A stretch of DNA of 64,000 nucleotides from Leifsonia sp. AG29 (GCF_009765225.1 NZ_VMSF01000001.1:1488001-1552000); one strand, 5' to 3'. Positions 18,642 to 27,538 are shown, counted from the first letter of the stretch. Notes: generated by a model not told the origin, from the sequence alone. Numbers and translations: made by a program.

Positions 18642-19561
18642 TGGCGATCGCCGCCTTCACGAGTGCCCCTGCCACCCAGGACCGGGAGCCCGCTGTCCGC
18701 CGCAAGTCAGGGATCGCGCTCGTGCTCCTGCTGCCCGGCGTCCTCTATCTGGTGCTGTTCTTCCTGACGCCGCTCGTCTCGCTCATCATCACGTCCTTCC
18801 AGGCGCCGGTGGTCGACGGGGACATCGGCGAGTACCAGGCGGCGTTCCAATGGAGCAACTACACCGACTCGATCGCCGAGTACTGGCCCCAGATCCTCCG
18901 GTCGTTCGGCTACGCCCTCATCGCGACGGCGGCCGCGCTCGTGATCAGCTACCCGCTCGCGTACTTCATCGGCGTGAAGATGCGTGCCCGGCCGGTGCTC
19001 CAGAACCTCCTGATGACCCTCGTCATCGCGCCGTTCTTCATCAGCTTCCTGCTGCGGACGCTCGCCTGGAAGGCGATCCTCAGCGACGACGCGTGGATCG
19101 CGAGCAGCCTCAAGGCGCTGAGCATCCTGCCGCCGGACGCTCACATCACGGGGACACCGTTCTCGGTCATCTTCGGGCTCACCTACAACTTCATCCCGTT
19201 CATGACCCTCCCGCTCTACTCCACGCTCGAGCGACTCGACACCCGCCTCCTCGAAGCGGGCCAGGACCTGTACGCGAGCAGCTGGACGACGTTCCGGAAG
19301 GTGACGATCCCGCTCTCGATGCCGGGCATCGTCTCCGGGACGCTCCTGACGTTCATCCCGGCGGCCGGTGACTACATCAACGCCTCGCAGGACTTCCTCG
19401 GGGCGGCGGACACCTCGATGATGGGCAACGTCATCGAGTCGAACTTCCTCGTCCTGCAGAACTACCCGACGGCGGCGGCGATGTCGGTGATCCTCATGGC
19501 CGTGATCCTCGTGATCGTCGGCGTCTACGTGCGACGGAGCGGAACGGAGGACCTGCTGTGA
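18641..19561 (+). CDS. potB: Polyamine ABC transporter permease
   Basis: 306 residues with about six membrane segments, starting at ATG 18641, which shares its A with the potA stop. The cytoplasmic EAA loop appears as EAGQDLYAS near 205-215, the ATPase contact site. Residues 1-30 form a longer cytoplasmic head than in E. coli PotB. The stop overlaps the potC GTG. With PotC it forms the channel of the importer. Confidence 0.94.
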   Translation: MAIAAFTSAPATQDREPAVRRKSGIALVLLLPGVLYLVLFFLTPLVSLIITSFQAPVVDGDIGEYQAAFQWSNYTDSIAEYWPQILRSFGYALIATAAALVISYPLAYFIGVKMRARPVLQNLLMTLVIAPFFISFLLRTLAWKAILSDDAWIASSLKALSILPPDAHITGTPFSVIFGLTYNFIPFMTLPLYSTLERLDTRLLEAGQDLYASSWTTFRKVTIPLSMPGIVSGTLLTFIPAAGDYINASQDFLGAADTSMMGNVIESNFLVLQNYPTAAAMSVILMAVILVIVGVYVRRSGTEDLL

Positions 19562-20379
19562 GCGACACCGGCCGCAACCGCTTCCGGTTCCCGGGCCTCG
19601 GCCTCGGCGTCTACGCGTTCCTGGCCCTCGCCTTCCTGCTGATCCCGATCGTCTACACGTTCGTGTTCTCGTTCAACGACGCCATCAAGAACAACATCGC
19701 TTGGCGCGGATTCACCCTCCGGAACTGGACGAACGTCTGCGACGCCGCCGGCATCTGCGATGCGTTCATGGCGAGCATTATCATCGGGCTCATCGCCACC
19801 GTCGTCGCGACGGTCCTCGGGACGATGATCGCCATAGCGCTCATGCGGTACCGTTTCCGGTTCCGCTCGCAGACGAGCCTGCTGCTGTTCCTCCCCATGG
19901 CGAGTCCGGAGGTCGTGCTCGGCGCGGGCCTCGCGGCCCAGTTCCTGAGCCTCGGCGTCAACAAAGGCTTCGGGACGATCATCGTCGCGCACGTGATGTT
20001 CTGCATCAGCTTCGTGGTCGTGACCGTCAAGGCGCGCGTCGCCTCTCTCGACCCTGCCCTCGAAGAGGCCGGGCGTGACCTGTACGGTTCGCCGAACGCC
20101 GTCTTCTGGCGGATCACGTTCCCCCTGCTGCTGCCGGGTATCCTGTCGGCCGCGCTGCTGTCGTTCTCGCTGAGCTTCGACGATTTCATCATCACGAACT
20201 TCAACGCGGGTGCGGTGACGACTTTCCCGATGTACATCTACATCGCGGCGTCCCGTGGGATCCCGGCACAGGCGAACGTGATCGCGTCGGCGGTGTTCAT
20301 CCTGACGATCCTCGTCGTCCTCATCACCCAGCTGTCCGCGGCCGCTCGAGCGCGTCGTCTGGCGCGCAGCGTCGGCTGA
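19558..20379 (+). CDS. potC: Polyamine ABC transporter permease
   Basis: 273 residues. The GTG at 19558 overlaps the potB stop (GTGA). Six membrane segments are apparent, with the EAA loop at EEAGRDLYGS near 175. The sequence around LSLSFDDFIITNF is typical of PotC. It is the last gene of the operon and is followed at once by a strong hairpin terminator facing the asparaginase gene. Confidence 0.95.
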   Translation: MSDTGRNRFRFPGLGLGVYAFLALAFLLIPIVYTFVFSFNDAIKNNIAWRGFTLRNWTNVCDAAGICDAFMASIIIGLIATVVATVLGTMIAIALMRYRFRFRSQTSLLLFLPMASPEVVLGAGLAAQFLSLGVNKGFGTIIVAHVMFCISFVVVTVKARVASLDPALEEAGRDLYGSPNAVFWRITFPLLLPGILSAALLSFSLSFDDFIITNFNAGAVTTFPMYIYIAASRGIPAQANVIASAVFILTILVVLITQLSAAARARRLARSVG

Positions 20380-20414
20380 CCGGCGGGAGGGGGCGACTCG
20401 CGCCCTCCCGCCGG
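20380..20414. terminator. Bidirectional hairpin terminator between potC and the asparaginase gene
   Basis: A perfect 12-bp stem, CCGGCGGGAGGG (20380-20391) with CCCTCCCGCCGG (20403-20414), has an 11-base loop. It begins right after the potC stop and ends 5 bases before the asparaginase stop, so it serves both converging transcripts. It lacks a T-tract, as is common in high-GC actinobacteria. Confidence 0.82.
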
Positions 20415-20418
20415 GAGC

Positions 20419-21429
20419 TCAGACGGTGGCGCGGATGCTGCCGACGGGTCGGCCGCCGCCGAGCACGGAGAGGTCGAGCTTCTCCAGCACGGTCGCGACA
20501 GCGCTCTCGCTGAGCGCTCCGGCGCGTGCCAGCAGCGTGAGCGCAGCGACCGTGGCGCCGCGCGAACTGCCGTCGAGCACCTTCAGCGCGACGGTCGTCC
20601 CGTCGGGCGCGGCCATGACCATGACGCCCTCCGCACCGCCCTTGGCGAACATGCCCAATTCGTCGATCACGACCGTATTGGCGCGCCCCGGGCCGTCGAT
20701 CGCCCAGCCGTCGGCGAGCACCGCGTTCCGGATCGTCGCGGCATTGCGGAACAGGGCGAACGGCGACGAGTCGGACGCCGTCGCGAAGCGCTGGATGCCG
20801 CGGGCCAGCGAGGGCAGCGACATCGCGTGGACCGGGGCGCCGCAGCCGTCGACGCCGGTCGCCACCACCTTGTCGCCGGTGAGCCGCTCGACGGTATCCC
20901 GGATGTGGTGCTGGAGGGGGTGCTGCGGGTCGAGGTAGCTCTCGGTGGGCCACCCGTTGACCCGGCAGGCGATGAGCATGGCAGCGTGCTTGCCGGAGCA
21001 GTTCATGAACAGGGGCTGCTTCTGATCGCCGGCGCGGATCGCCTCCTCCCGCGCCTTGGCGTCGAGCGGCCAGTCGGGCGGGCACTGAAGGGCGTCCTCC
21101 GCGAGCTGGGCCTGGGCGAGGAGCTTGCGGACGACCGACAGGTGGGCCGGTGTGCCGGCGTGGCTCGCGGTCGCGAGCACAGCGGAGCTGCCCTCGAGCG
21201 GGACGCCGGCGCCCATCACCGCCACCGCCTGGAACGGCTTCATGGTGGACCGCGGGAAGATCGGGCTGTCGGGCGCGCCGAGCCTGCGCGCCACCGTGCC
21301 GTCGGGCGCGAGCACGACCGCGGAACCGAGATGGCGGGACTCGACGAATCCGCTGCGCTCGACGACGGCCAGCTCAGCCGCCTCCGAGCCCGCGAACACC
21401 GCCGGGGACGCGTTCACAGCTCCGCTCAC
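20419..21429 (-). CDS. Class 3 (ReAV-like) L-asparaginase
   Basis: 336 residues. The GTG at 21429 overlaps the stop of the aminotransferase gene (GTGA); the longer open frame upstream is a shadow of that gene. It belongs to the PF06089 asparaginase family, unrelated to the E. coli type I/II enzymes. The Rhizobium etli enzyme of this class uses a Ser-x-x-Lys pair and a metal site built from Cys, Lys and Cys. The matching motifs here are STMK, NCSGK and VDGCGAP, all intact. It would hydrolyse asparagine to aspartate and ammonia in the cytoplasm. Translational coupling to a GABA aminotransferase suggests joint nitrogen-source catabolism (inference). Confidence 0.88.
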   Translation of the reverse strand: MSGAVNASPAVFAGSEAAELAVVERSGFVESRHLGSAVVLAPDGTVARRLGAPDSPIFPRSTMKPFQAVAVMGAGVPLEGSSAVLATASHAGTPAHLSVVRKLLAQAQLAEDALQCPPDWPLDAKAREEAIRAGDQKQPLFMNCSGKHAAMLIACRVNGWPTESYLDPQHPLQHHIRDTVERLTGDKVVATGVDGCGAPVHAMSLPSLARGIQRFATASDSSPFALFRNAATIRNAVLADGWAIDGPGRANTVVIDELGMFAKGGAEGVMVMAAPDGTTVALKVLDGSSRGATVAALTLLARAGALSESAVATVLEKLDLSVLGGGRPVGSIRATV

Positions 21430-22787
21430 AGGGAGGCGAGGGCGTCGTCGATGACGGAGACCGCGTCGGCGATGAGCTCGTCGCTGACCGCGAGGCTCGG
21501 GAGGAACCGGAGCACGTTGCCCCAGGTGCCCGCGTTGAGCAGCAGGACGCCGTTCTGCGCGGCGTGCGCGATGATCGCCGCCACCGCCTCCGGGTTCGGG
21601 ACCTTGGTGGTCTCGCCCGTGCCCGGCTGCACCAGCTCGATGGCGATCATGGCGCCGATGCCGCGCACGTCGCCGATCACGTCGTACTTCTTCTGGAGCT
21701 CGAGGAGCGCGGGCTTGAGTGCGCGCTCGATCCGCGCACCCTCGGCGACGAGATCGTTCTTCTCGAGCTGCTCGAAGACCGCGATCGCCGCCGCGGCGGC
21801 GACGGGGTTGCCGCCGAAGGTCCCTCCGAGACCGCCCGGCTGCGCGGAATCCATGATCTCGGCGCGGCCGGTGACCGCGGCGAGCGGGAGGCCGCCCGCG
21901 ATGCCCTTGGCGCTGAGCACGAGGTCGGGCACGAGGCCGAAGTGCTCGCTCGCGTAGAAGCGGCCGGTGCGGGCCATGCCGCTCTGGATCTCGTCGGCGA
22001 TGAACACCACGCCGTTCGCAGTGCACCACTCCTGGAGGGCCGGCAGGAATCCGTCGGCGGGGACCATGAAGCCGCCCTCGCCCTGGATCGGCTCGACGAC
22101 GAGGCACGCGAGGTCGGAGGCGCCGACGACCTTCTCGAGGTAGCCGATGGTGCGGGCAGCGGCCTCCTCGCCGCTGAGGCCGTCGCGGTACGGGTAGGAG
22201 CCGGGCGCGTGGTAGACGTCACCGGCGAGGGGCCCGAACCCGCTGGCGTACGGCATGGCCTTGTAGTTCATCGCCATCGTGAGGTTGGTGCGCCCGTGGT
22301 AGGCGTGGTCGAGGACGGCGACGGCACGACGGCCGGTGTGCTTGCGCGCGATCTTCACCCCGTTCTCCACCGCCTCGGCGCCGGAGTTGACGAGCACGGT
22401 CTTCTTGGCGTGGTCGCCCGGCGTGTGCTCGGCGAGGAGTTCGGCGACGCGCACGTACTCCTCGTAGGGGGTGATCGTGAAAAGGGTGTGGATGACGTCC
22501 TGGAGCTGATCGGCGGCCGCCGCCACGACCGTGCTCTCGGTGTGGCCGATCGTGGTCACCCCGATGCCGGCGCCGAAGTCGACGAACTGGTTGCCGTCGA
22601 CGTCGACGAGGATCGCGCCGTTCGCGCGGGCGATGTAGACGGGGAGGGCCGACGACACGCCCACCGGCACGACCGCCTGGCGCCGCTGGTGCAGCTCCTG
22701 CGATCGGGGGCCCGGCACGGCGGTGACGATGCGGCGCTCCTGGGGGACGGTGTAGACGGGCGCGGTCGTGCTCACGGTGTCAGTCAT
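21426..22787 (-). CDS. gabT: 4-aminobutyrate aminotransferase
   Basis: 453 residues, starting at ATG 22787. A class III PLP aminotransferase with NSGAEAVENGVKIAR near 135, the PLP-binding Asp in FIADEIQSGMARTG and the Schiff-base lysine in SAKGIAGGLPLAA near 295. It transfers the amino group of GABA to 2-oxoglutarate, giving succinate semialdehyde and glutamate; no semialdehyde dehydrogenase gene is in the window. A close paralogue lies at 25085-26422. The potDABC importer nearby could supply polyamines that are degraded to GABA. A TAGACT hexamer 9 bases before the ATG suggests a transcript with almost no leader. Confidence 0.93.
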   Translation of the reverse strand: MTDTVSTTAPVYTVPQERRIVTAVPGPRSQELHQRRQAVVPVGVSSALPVYIARANGAILVDVDGNQFVDFGAGIGVTTIGHTESTVVAAAADQLQDVIHTLFTITPYEEYVRVAELLAEHTPGDHAKKTVLVNSGAEAVENGVKIARKHTGRRAVAVLDHAYHGRTNLTMAMNYKAMPYASGFGPLAGDVYHAPGSYPYRDGLSGEEAAARTIGYLEKVVGASDLACLVVEPIQGEGGFMVPADGFLPALQEWCTANGVVFIADEIQSGMARTGRFYASEHFGLVPDLVLSAKGIAGGLPLAAVTGRAEIMDSAQPGGLGGTFGGNPVAAAAAIAVFEQLEKNDLVAEGARIERALKPALLELQKKYDVIGDVRGIGAMIAIELVQPGTGETTKVPNPEAVAAIIAHAAQNGVLLLNAGTWGNVLRFLPSLAVSDELIADAVSVIDDALASL

Positions 22788-22796
22788 GGTGATCCG

Positions 22797-22818
22797 AGTC
22801 TAACCGCGGTGCGAGAAT
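22797..22818. promoter_or_regulatory. Back-to-back -10 boxes for gabT and the osmC-like gene
   Basis: Minus strand: TAGACT (22797-22802) lies 9 bases before the gabT ATG. Plus strand: GAGAAT (22813-22818) lies 6 bases before the osmC-like ATG. The two divergent genes share only 37 bases, so their promoters must overlap. Confidence 0.5.
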
Positions 22819-22824
22819 CGGACC

Positions 22825-23298
22825 ATGAAGCTCGAGCACACGTATGCGGTCGCAGTGGAATGGACGGGGAACCGGGGGACCGGCACGAGCGGCTACAAGG
22901 CCTACGGTCGCGATCACGTCGTGAGTGCGGAGGGCAAGCACCCGATCGAGGGCTCGGCGGACCGCGCGTTCTTCGGCGACCGGGACCGCTGGAACCCGGA
23001 GGAGCTCCTCCTGGCGGCCCTCGCCCAGTGCCACATGCTCAGCTATCTGGCCGAGGCGGCCTGGGCCGGGGTCGAGGTCGTGGGGTACACCGACGAGGCC
23101 ACGGGCACCATGCAGCAGACCTCGAACGGCGGGGGCCACTTCACGAGCGCGACGCTGCGGCCCCGGGTGACCATCGCCGACCCGGCGCAGGCCGAGCTGG
23201 CCGCGAGCCTCCACGGGCCGGCCTCGGAGAAGTGCTTCATCGCGGCGAGCGTCAACTTCCCCGTGATCCACGAGCCGGAGCTTCTGACGCTCGTCTGA
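22825..23298 (+). CDS. OsmC/Ohr-family peroxidase-like protein
   Basis: 157 residues, starting at ATG 22825. OsmC-fold proteins reduce organic hydroperoxides using two cysteines. Both are present: AQCHML near residue 73 and EKCFIAASVNFPV near 137, so thiol peroxidase activity is plausible. The layout is closer to the general OsmC/YhfA-like subgroup than to Ohr. It is a lone gene divergent from gabT and convergent with the acyltransferase gene. Confidence 0.88.
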   Translation: MKLEHTYAVAVEWTGNRGTGTSGYKAYGRDHVVSAEGKHPIEGSADRAFFGDRDRWNPEELLLAALAQCHMLSYLAEAAWAGVEVVGYTDEATGTMQQTSNGGGHFTSATLRPRVTIADPAQAELAASLHGPASEKCFIAASVNFPVIHEPELLTLV

Positions 23299-23322
23299 GC
23301 TTCCGCGGGGCACCGGGGAGGG

Positions 23323-24099
23323 TCAGAGCCGCTCCGGGCGGAGGGCGCGCCTCACCCGCTCCACCGTGTTCGCCGGCGGCGATTCGTTGTAGACGCCCGC
23401 GAGCTCCTGACCGGTCAGGGCGTGGATCGCGGCCATGATCTCGTCCGTGGCGAGCCGGCGTGCGCGGCCAGACTCCGCAGACCCGTAATGCGACACATCG
23501 ATCGGCTCCCCGAACGCGACGGTCACCCGACGCACCCGGGGGAACGACACGCCGACAGGCTGCATCTCGTCCGTGCCGATCAGCCCGACCGGGACGACGA
23601 CCGCGCCGGTGGTGAGCGCGAGCCAGCCGATCCCGGTGCGGCCCTTGTAGAGCCGGCCGTCGAGCGAGCGGGTCCCCTCCGGATAGAGGGCGAACGCGGC
23701 ACCCGAGTCGATGATCCGCCGGGACTGCTCGAGCGCCTCCTGGGCCGCCTGGCCGGCGCCCCGCTTGACGCCGACGGCGCCGATCGCCGTGAAGAAGGCG
23801 CGCGACACGCGGCCCTTGAGGCCGCGGCCCTCGAAGTACGTCGACTTGGCCAGGAACTGCACCCGGCGAGGCGACGTCATGGGGATGAGGACCGAGTCGA
23901 TGAACGACAGGTGGTTGCTCGCGAGGATGACCTTGCCGTGCTCGGGCACGTTCTTCCGGCCGATGACCCGCGGGCGGTAGACGAGTTTCGCGATCGGGGC
24001 GACGATCCAGCGACCGATGAAGTAGAGCGCACCCGGGCTCTTGACCGCGCCGGCGTCGTCGCCGGAGACGGTCCCGTCAGCGGGGGCGCGCATACTCAC
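23323..24099 (-). CDS. PlsC-like 1-acylglycerol-3-phosphate acyltransferase
   Basis: 258 residues. The GTG at 24099 lies 6 bases after a TAGTCT hexamer, favouring a leaderless start here. The catalytic HX4D motif is NHLSFID (H63, D68) and the substrate motif YPEGTRS is near 140. An amphipathic or membrane-associating stretch lies at about 25-42. It would add the second acyl chain in phospholipid synthesis; actinobacteria usually carry several paralogues, so it may act on another acceptor. Confidence 0.9.
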   Translation of the reverse strand: MSMRAPADGTVSGDDAGAVKSPGALYFIGRWIVAPIAKLVYRPRVIGRKNVPEHGKVILASNHLSFIDSVLIPMTSPRRVQFLAKSTYFEGRGLKGRVSRAFFTAIGAVGVKRGAGQAAQEALEQSRRIIDSGAAFALYPEGTRSLDGRLYKGRTGIGWLALTTGAVVVPVGLIGTDEMQPVGVSFPRVRRVTVAFGEPIDVSHYGSAESGRARRLATDEIMAAIHALTGQELAGVYNESPPANTVERVRRALRPERL

Positions 24100-24105
24100 C
24101 CGATG

Positions 24106-24111
24106 AGACTA
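24106..24111 (-). promoter_or_regulatory. Leaderless -10 box (TAGTCT) of the plsC-like gene
   Basis: TAGTCT on the minus strand is separated from the GTG at 24099 by exactly 6 bases, placing the predicted transcription start on the start codon. Confidence 0.6.
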
Positions 24112-24159
24112 GACGCGGCCGTATTCCGCTTCCGGCATGGAGGCGGGAAGCCACGCGCG

Positions 24160-25071
24160 TCACCGGCCCAGCGGGAGCACGGGCGGGCACCCGAACCCCC
24201 CGGTGTAGATGAGGCACGGCTCGACGAAGCCGGAGTAGCGGACGGCGAGAGGCGATCCGAACCACGCCTGGTACAGCCTCGAGAAGTTGAGATTGCCGAA
24301 CGCGGAGCACGGCCCTCCGGGACCCTTCGGCGCGGCGAGGGCCGCGCGGTCGGGCTGGTAGGGCGTGTAGTTGTAGAGGTTCGCCGTCGCCTGGTTCACG
24401 ATCGTGATCTCGCTCGATCCGCACTTCGCGTCGGGGTGGTACTGGATGGCGTTCCGGCCGATGCGATAGCGCCAGTCGGAGGGATGCACCGTGTACTCCC
24501 GGAACTGCCAGGCGGCCCGGTAGACCTGATTGAAGAAGCCGAAGTAGCGCTTGTCGCACTCGGCGGTGTCGGGGCAGGCGTAACCGGTGGCGCGCTGATA
24601 CCCGGCCGCGCTCGGCGTGGTGAGAAGCGATTGCTCCTTCTGCAGCAGGACGAGCAGCACGCGCGGGCTGATCGTGCACGCCTTCGCGACGCGATCGATG
24701 ATGCTGCTCGCGGGCTCGTCCCGGCGGGAGGGCAGCGCCGCGCACCGCCCGGCGGACGCGGCCCTCGCCGGCGTGTCCATGCGGAAGTCCGCCAGGCACG
24801 GCGAGGCGTCCTTCGGTGCGCAGTCCCGCTTCTCGAGGAAGGCCTGGATCTCTGGCGCCGTCATCGCGTCCGGATTGTAGAAGCTGTCGTCGCTGATGAT
24901 GTCGCCCGGCTCGAAGGGCGGCGGAGGCTCGGCGATCGCGGAAGCCGGGACGAGCGCGGTCAGCAGAGCCAGGATGAGGCCGGCGAGCCCGGCGAGGACG
25001 GCACGCAGCGCAGGGAGGGACGGCCACCGGTGTGCTCGGCGCGTGCGGCGCGCCGGACGTCGGGAGACCAC
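24160..25071 (-). CDS. Secreted actinobacterial protein of unknown function
   Basis: 303 residues from GTG 25071; a start farther upstream (25128) would run into the preceding gene. A basic N-region, a hydrophobic core and a VPASAIA-type cleavage site give a signal peptide of about 47 residues. The mature part starts with FEPGDIISDDSFYN and has MTAPEIQAFL, VLLVLLQKEQSL, a YACP motif, FGFFNQVYRAAWQF and NLYNYTPYQP, with several cysteines likely to form disulphides. I recognise this pattern as a recurrent actinobacterial extracellular family, sometimes labelled hemagglutinin without evidence. The LLQKEQ helix recalls lysozyme/transglycosylase-like folds, but I do not assign activity. It follows gabT paralogue 2 by 13 bases, probably in one transcript. 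Confidence 0.75.
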   Translation of the reverse strand: MVSRRPARRTRRAHRWPSLPALRAVLAGLAGLILALLTALVPASAIAEPPPPFEPGDIISDDSFYNPDAMTAPEIQAFLEKRDCAPKDASPCLADFRMDTPARAASAGRCAALPSRRDEPASSIIDRVAKACTISPRVLLVLLQKEQSLLTTPSAAGYQRATGYACPDTAECDKRYFGFFNQVYRAAWQFREYTVHPSDWRYRIGRNAIQYHPDAKCGSSEITIVNQATANLYNYTPYQPDRAALAAPKGPGGPCSAFGNLNFSRLYQAWFGSPLAVRYSGFVEPCLIYTGGFGCPPVLPLGR

Positions 25072-25084
25072 GGCGATCCGTCGG

Positions 25085-26422
25085 TCAGGAGACCCGGCCG
25101 AGGGCCGCTTCGAGCACCGTCGCCGCATCGTCGATCAGCTCCTCGCTGATGACGACCGAGGGGAGGAGGCGCAGCACGCTGTCCCAGCTGCCCGCGTCGA
25201 GCGGGATCACACCGTTGCGCGTCGCGTGCGAGAGCACCTCCCGCAGCGCGCCCGGGTTCGGGTTCCGGGTGCCGGGTTCCACGAGCTCGACGCCGAACAT
25301 GGCGCCCTTGCCGCGCACCTCGCCGACGACGGGGAAGCGGTCGGCCCAGTCGCCGATGCGCGCCTGCAAGACGCGCTCGACGCGCTGTGCCTCCGCCAGG
25401 AGACCCTCCCGCTCGAAGACGTCGAAGACCGCGAGGGCGGCGGCCGTCGAGACGGGGTTGCCGCCGAACGTGCCGCCGATGCCTCCCGGCTGGACGGCGT
25501 CCATGATCTCGGCTCGGCCCGTGACGGCAGCCAGAGGGAAGCCGCCGGCGATGCCCTTCGCGCTGGTGACGAGATCGGGGACGACACCGTGGTGCTCGAT
25601 GGAGTACCAGGTGCCCGTGCGCCCGATGCCCGCCTGGATCTCGTCGGCGACGAAGACGATGCCGTGCTCGGCGCAGAACTCCGACAGCCGCCGGAAGTAT
25701 CCCGGAGCGGGGATGATGACGCCCCCGTCGCCCTGGATGGGCTCGACGAACAGCGCGGCGAGCTCCGTGGCGCCGATGTGGGTCGTGATGTAGTCGATCG
25801 TCCGCTCGGCGGCCTCCTCGCCCGTCATCCCGTCGGGGTCGCGGAACGGGTAGCTGGTGGGGAGGCTGTAGATCTCGCCGGGGAACGGCCCCATGCCCGC
25901 GCGCTCCGGCCACGGCCGGTACGTCATCGTCATGGTGAGGTTGGTGCGGCCGTGGAACGCGTGATCGAGGGCCGCGATGGCGCGCCGGCCGGTGAATCGA
26001 CGGGCGATCTTGACGGCGTTCTCGACCGCCTCCGCCCCGGAGTTCACGAGGATGCTGTGCTTCTCGAAGTCGCCCGGGGTGATCTCGGCGAGCTTCTCCG
26101 CCACCCGGATGTAGTTCTCGTACGGAGTGACCGTGAAGAGGGTGTGGGTGAGCTTCGCCGCCTGCTCCGCCGCGGCAGCCGCGACCGCGGGGTGCGCGTG
26201 TCCGATCGTCGTCACGCCGATGCCGCAGCCGAGATCGATGAGGCGGTTGCCGTCGACATCGACGAGGATCGCCCCCGACCCCGACTCCATGTAGATGTTC
26301 GCGAGGGTCCCCGCTCCGCGGCTCACCGAGGCGATACGGCGCTCCTGCAGCGCGAGCGATCGCGGGCCGGGGAGGTCGGTGACGAGGTGACGGGACTGGG
26401 GGACCGAGAATTCGCGCGTCAT
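25085..26422 (-). CDS. 4-aminobutyrate aminotransferase, second copy
   Basis: 445 residues from ATG 26422, which follows TACGAT by 6 bases. A class III PLP aminotransferase closely related to the gene at 21426-22787: it shares NSGAEAVENAVKIAR, the Asp in FVADEIQAGIGRTG and the lysine in TSAKGIAGGFPLAA. The two copies differ mainly at the N-terminus and near the C-terminus. It may prefer another omega-amino acid (beta-alanine, 5-aminovalerate) or be separately regulated (inference). The downstream secreted-protein gene is probably cotranscribed. Confidence 0.9.
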   Translation of the reverse strand: MTREFSVPQSRHLVTDLPGPRSLALQERRIASVSRGAGTLANIYMESGSGAILVDVDGNRLIDLGCGIGVTTIGHAHPAVAAAAAEQAAKLTHTLFTVTPYENYIRVAEKLAEITPGDFEKHSILVNSGAEAVENAVKIARRFTGRRAIAALDHAFHGRTNLTMTMTYRPWPERAGMGPFPGEIYSLPTSYPFRDPDGMTGEEAAERTIDYITTHIGATELAALFVEPIQGDGGVIIPAPGYFRRLSEFCAEHGIVFVADEIQAGIGRTGTWYSIEHHGVVPDLVTSAKGIAGGFPLAAVTGRAEIMDAVQPGGIGGTFGGNPVSTAAALAVFDVFEREGLLAEAQRVERVLQARIGDWADRFPVVGEVRGKGAMFGVELVEPGTRNPNPGALREVLSHATRNGVIPLDAGSWDSVLRLLPSVVISEELIDDAATVLEAALGRVS

Positions 26423-26428
26423 GGTTCC

Positions 26429-26434
26429 ATCGTA
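26429..26434 (-). promoter_or_regulatory. Leaderless -10 box (TACGAT) of the second gabT-like gene
   Basis: TACGAT on the minus strand ends 6 bases before the ATG at 26422, so the transcript should start at the start codon. Confidence 0.6.
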
Positions 26435-26505
26435 GGCGGCGCTCCCAGCGGTCCCTGGCCGACCTGTCAGCTTGACGTCGGGGAGGTAGGGCAGGATGGG
26501 GGACC

Positions 26506-27492
26506 GTGCCCAAGACTTCCTCCGTGCTGACCGCCGCGGCCGCCGCCGTCCTCCTCGCAACCGGCCTGGCCGCCTGCAGCGCCTCGAGCCCGTCCCCCAG
26601 TTCGAGCGCGACGCCCGCCGCGAACGCCTGCCAGAACGTCAAATCCGGCAAGACGTCCGACTCCGTCAAGGTCGAGGGCGCCTTCCGCGCGGCGCCGACC
26701 GTGACCATCCCGTCGCCGCTCAAGACGAGCGATGTGGAGCGCACCGTGGTCATCAAGGGCGACGGTGCGACGGTTCAGGGCGGGTCGTCGGTCGACATCG
26801 CGCTGGCCGCGTACAACGGGACGACCGGCAAGGAGCTGACCCCGGCCTCCGGGTTCGGGGACCAGCCCGCGCAGACGGTGCAGGTCAACGACAAGGCCTT
26901 CGTCCCGGGACTCGTCCGCGCCATCGAGTGCGAGCGCCTCGGAACGCGGGTGGTCCTCACCGCTCCGGCGAAGGAGGCGTTCGGCAGCGTCGACATCTCC
27001 AAGCTCAACCTGACAGCGAAGGACTCGGTCGTGTTCGTCGCCGACGTCATCTCGCTGACGCCGACGCGCGCCGACGGCAAGTCCGTTACGCCTCCGGCTG
27101 GCTTCCCGACGGTCAAGCTCGACGCCAAGACCGGCGAGCCCCGCATCACGATCCCGAAGACCGATCCGCCGACCGAGACGAAGGTCGCCGTGCTCAAGCA
27201 GGGCAGCGGCGACACGGTGCAGTCCGGCGACACGGTGACGGTCCAGTACAAGGGCGTCCTGTGGCGGAACGGCAGCATGTTCGACTCCAGCTGGAGCCGC
27301 GGCGCCCCCGCCTCCTTCCAGACCACCGGCGTGGTCGCCGGCTTCCAGAAGGCGCTCGAGGGCCAGAAGGTCGGCAGCCAGGTGATCGCCGTCATCCCGC
27401 CCGCCGACGGCTACGGCGCTCAGGGATCCGGGGAGATCAAGGGCACCGACACCATGGTGTTCGTCATCGACATCCTCAAGACCGCGCGCTGA
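26506..27492 (+). CDS. FKBP-type peptidyl-prolyl isomerase lipoprotein
   Basis: 328 residues from GTG 26506. A lipoprotein signal peptide ends LAAC at about residue 24, followed by a Ser/Pro linker. Two FKBP-like domains follow in tandem. The first (about 75-185) keeps the fold pattern but is divergent. The second (about 225-328) is canonical, with [33 protein letters not shown] and [10 protein letters not shown]. It would catalyse prolyl isomerisation on exported proteins at the outer face of the membrane. It is divergent from the second gabT-like gene. Confidence 0.9.
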   Translation: MPKTSSVLTAAAAAVLLATGLAACSASSPSPSSSATPAANACQNVKSGKTSDSVKVEGAFRAAPTVTIPSPLKTSDVERTVVIKGDGATVQGGSSVDIALAAYNGTTGKELTPASGFGDQPAQTVQVNDKAFVPGLVRAIECERLGTRVVLTAPAKEAFGSVDISKLNLTAKDSVVFVADVISLTPTRADGKSVTPPAGFPTVKLDAKTGEPRITIPKTDPPTETKVAVLKQGSGDTVQSGDTVTVQYKGVLWRNGSMFDSSWSRGAPASFQTTGVVAGFQKALEGQKVGSQVIAVIPPADGYGAQGSGEIKGTDTMVFVIDILKTAR

Positions 27493-27538
27493 TCGCGAGC
27501 CGGCACCGGCCGGTCGCCGGACGATGAGCCGGTGCTCG

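Noticed and set aside
21430-22107. A 226-residue N-terminal extension of the asparaginase
   Set aside because: It is an out-of-frame shadow of gabT; the GTGA overlap marks the true start.
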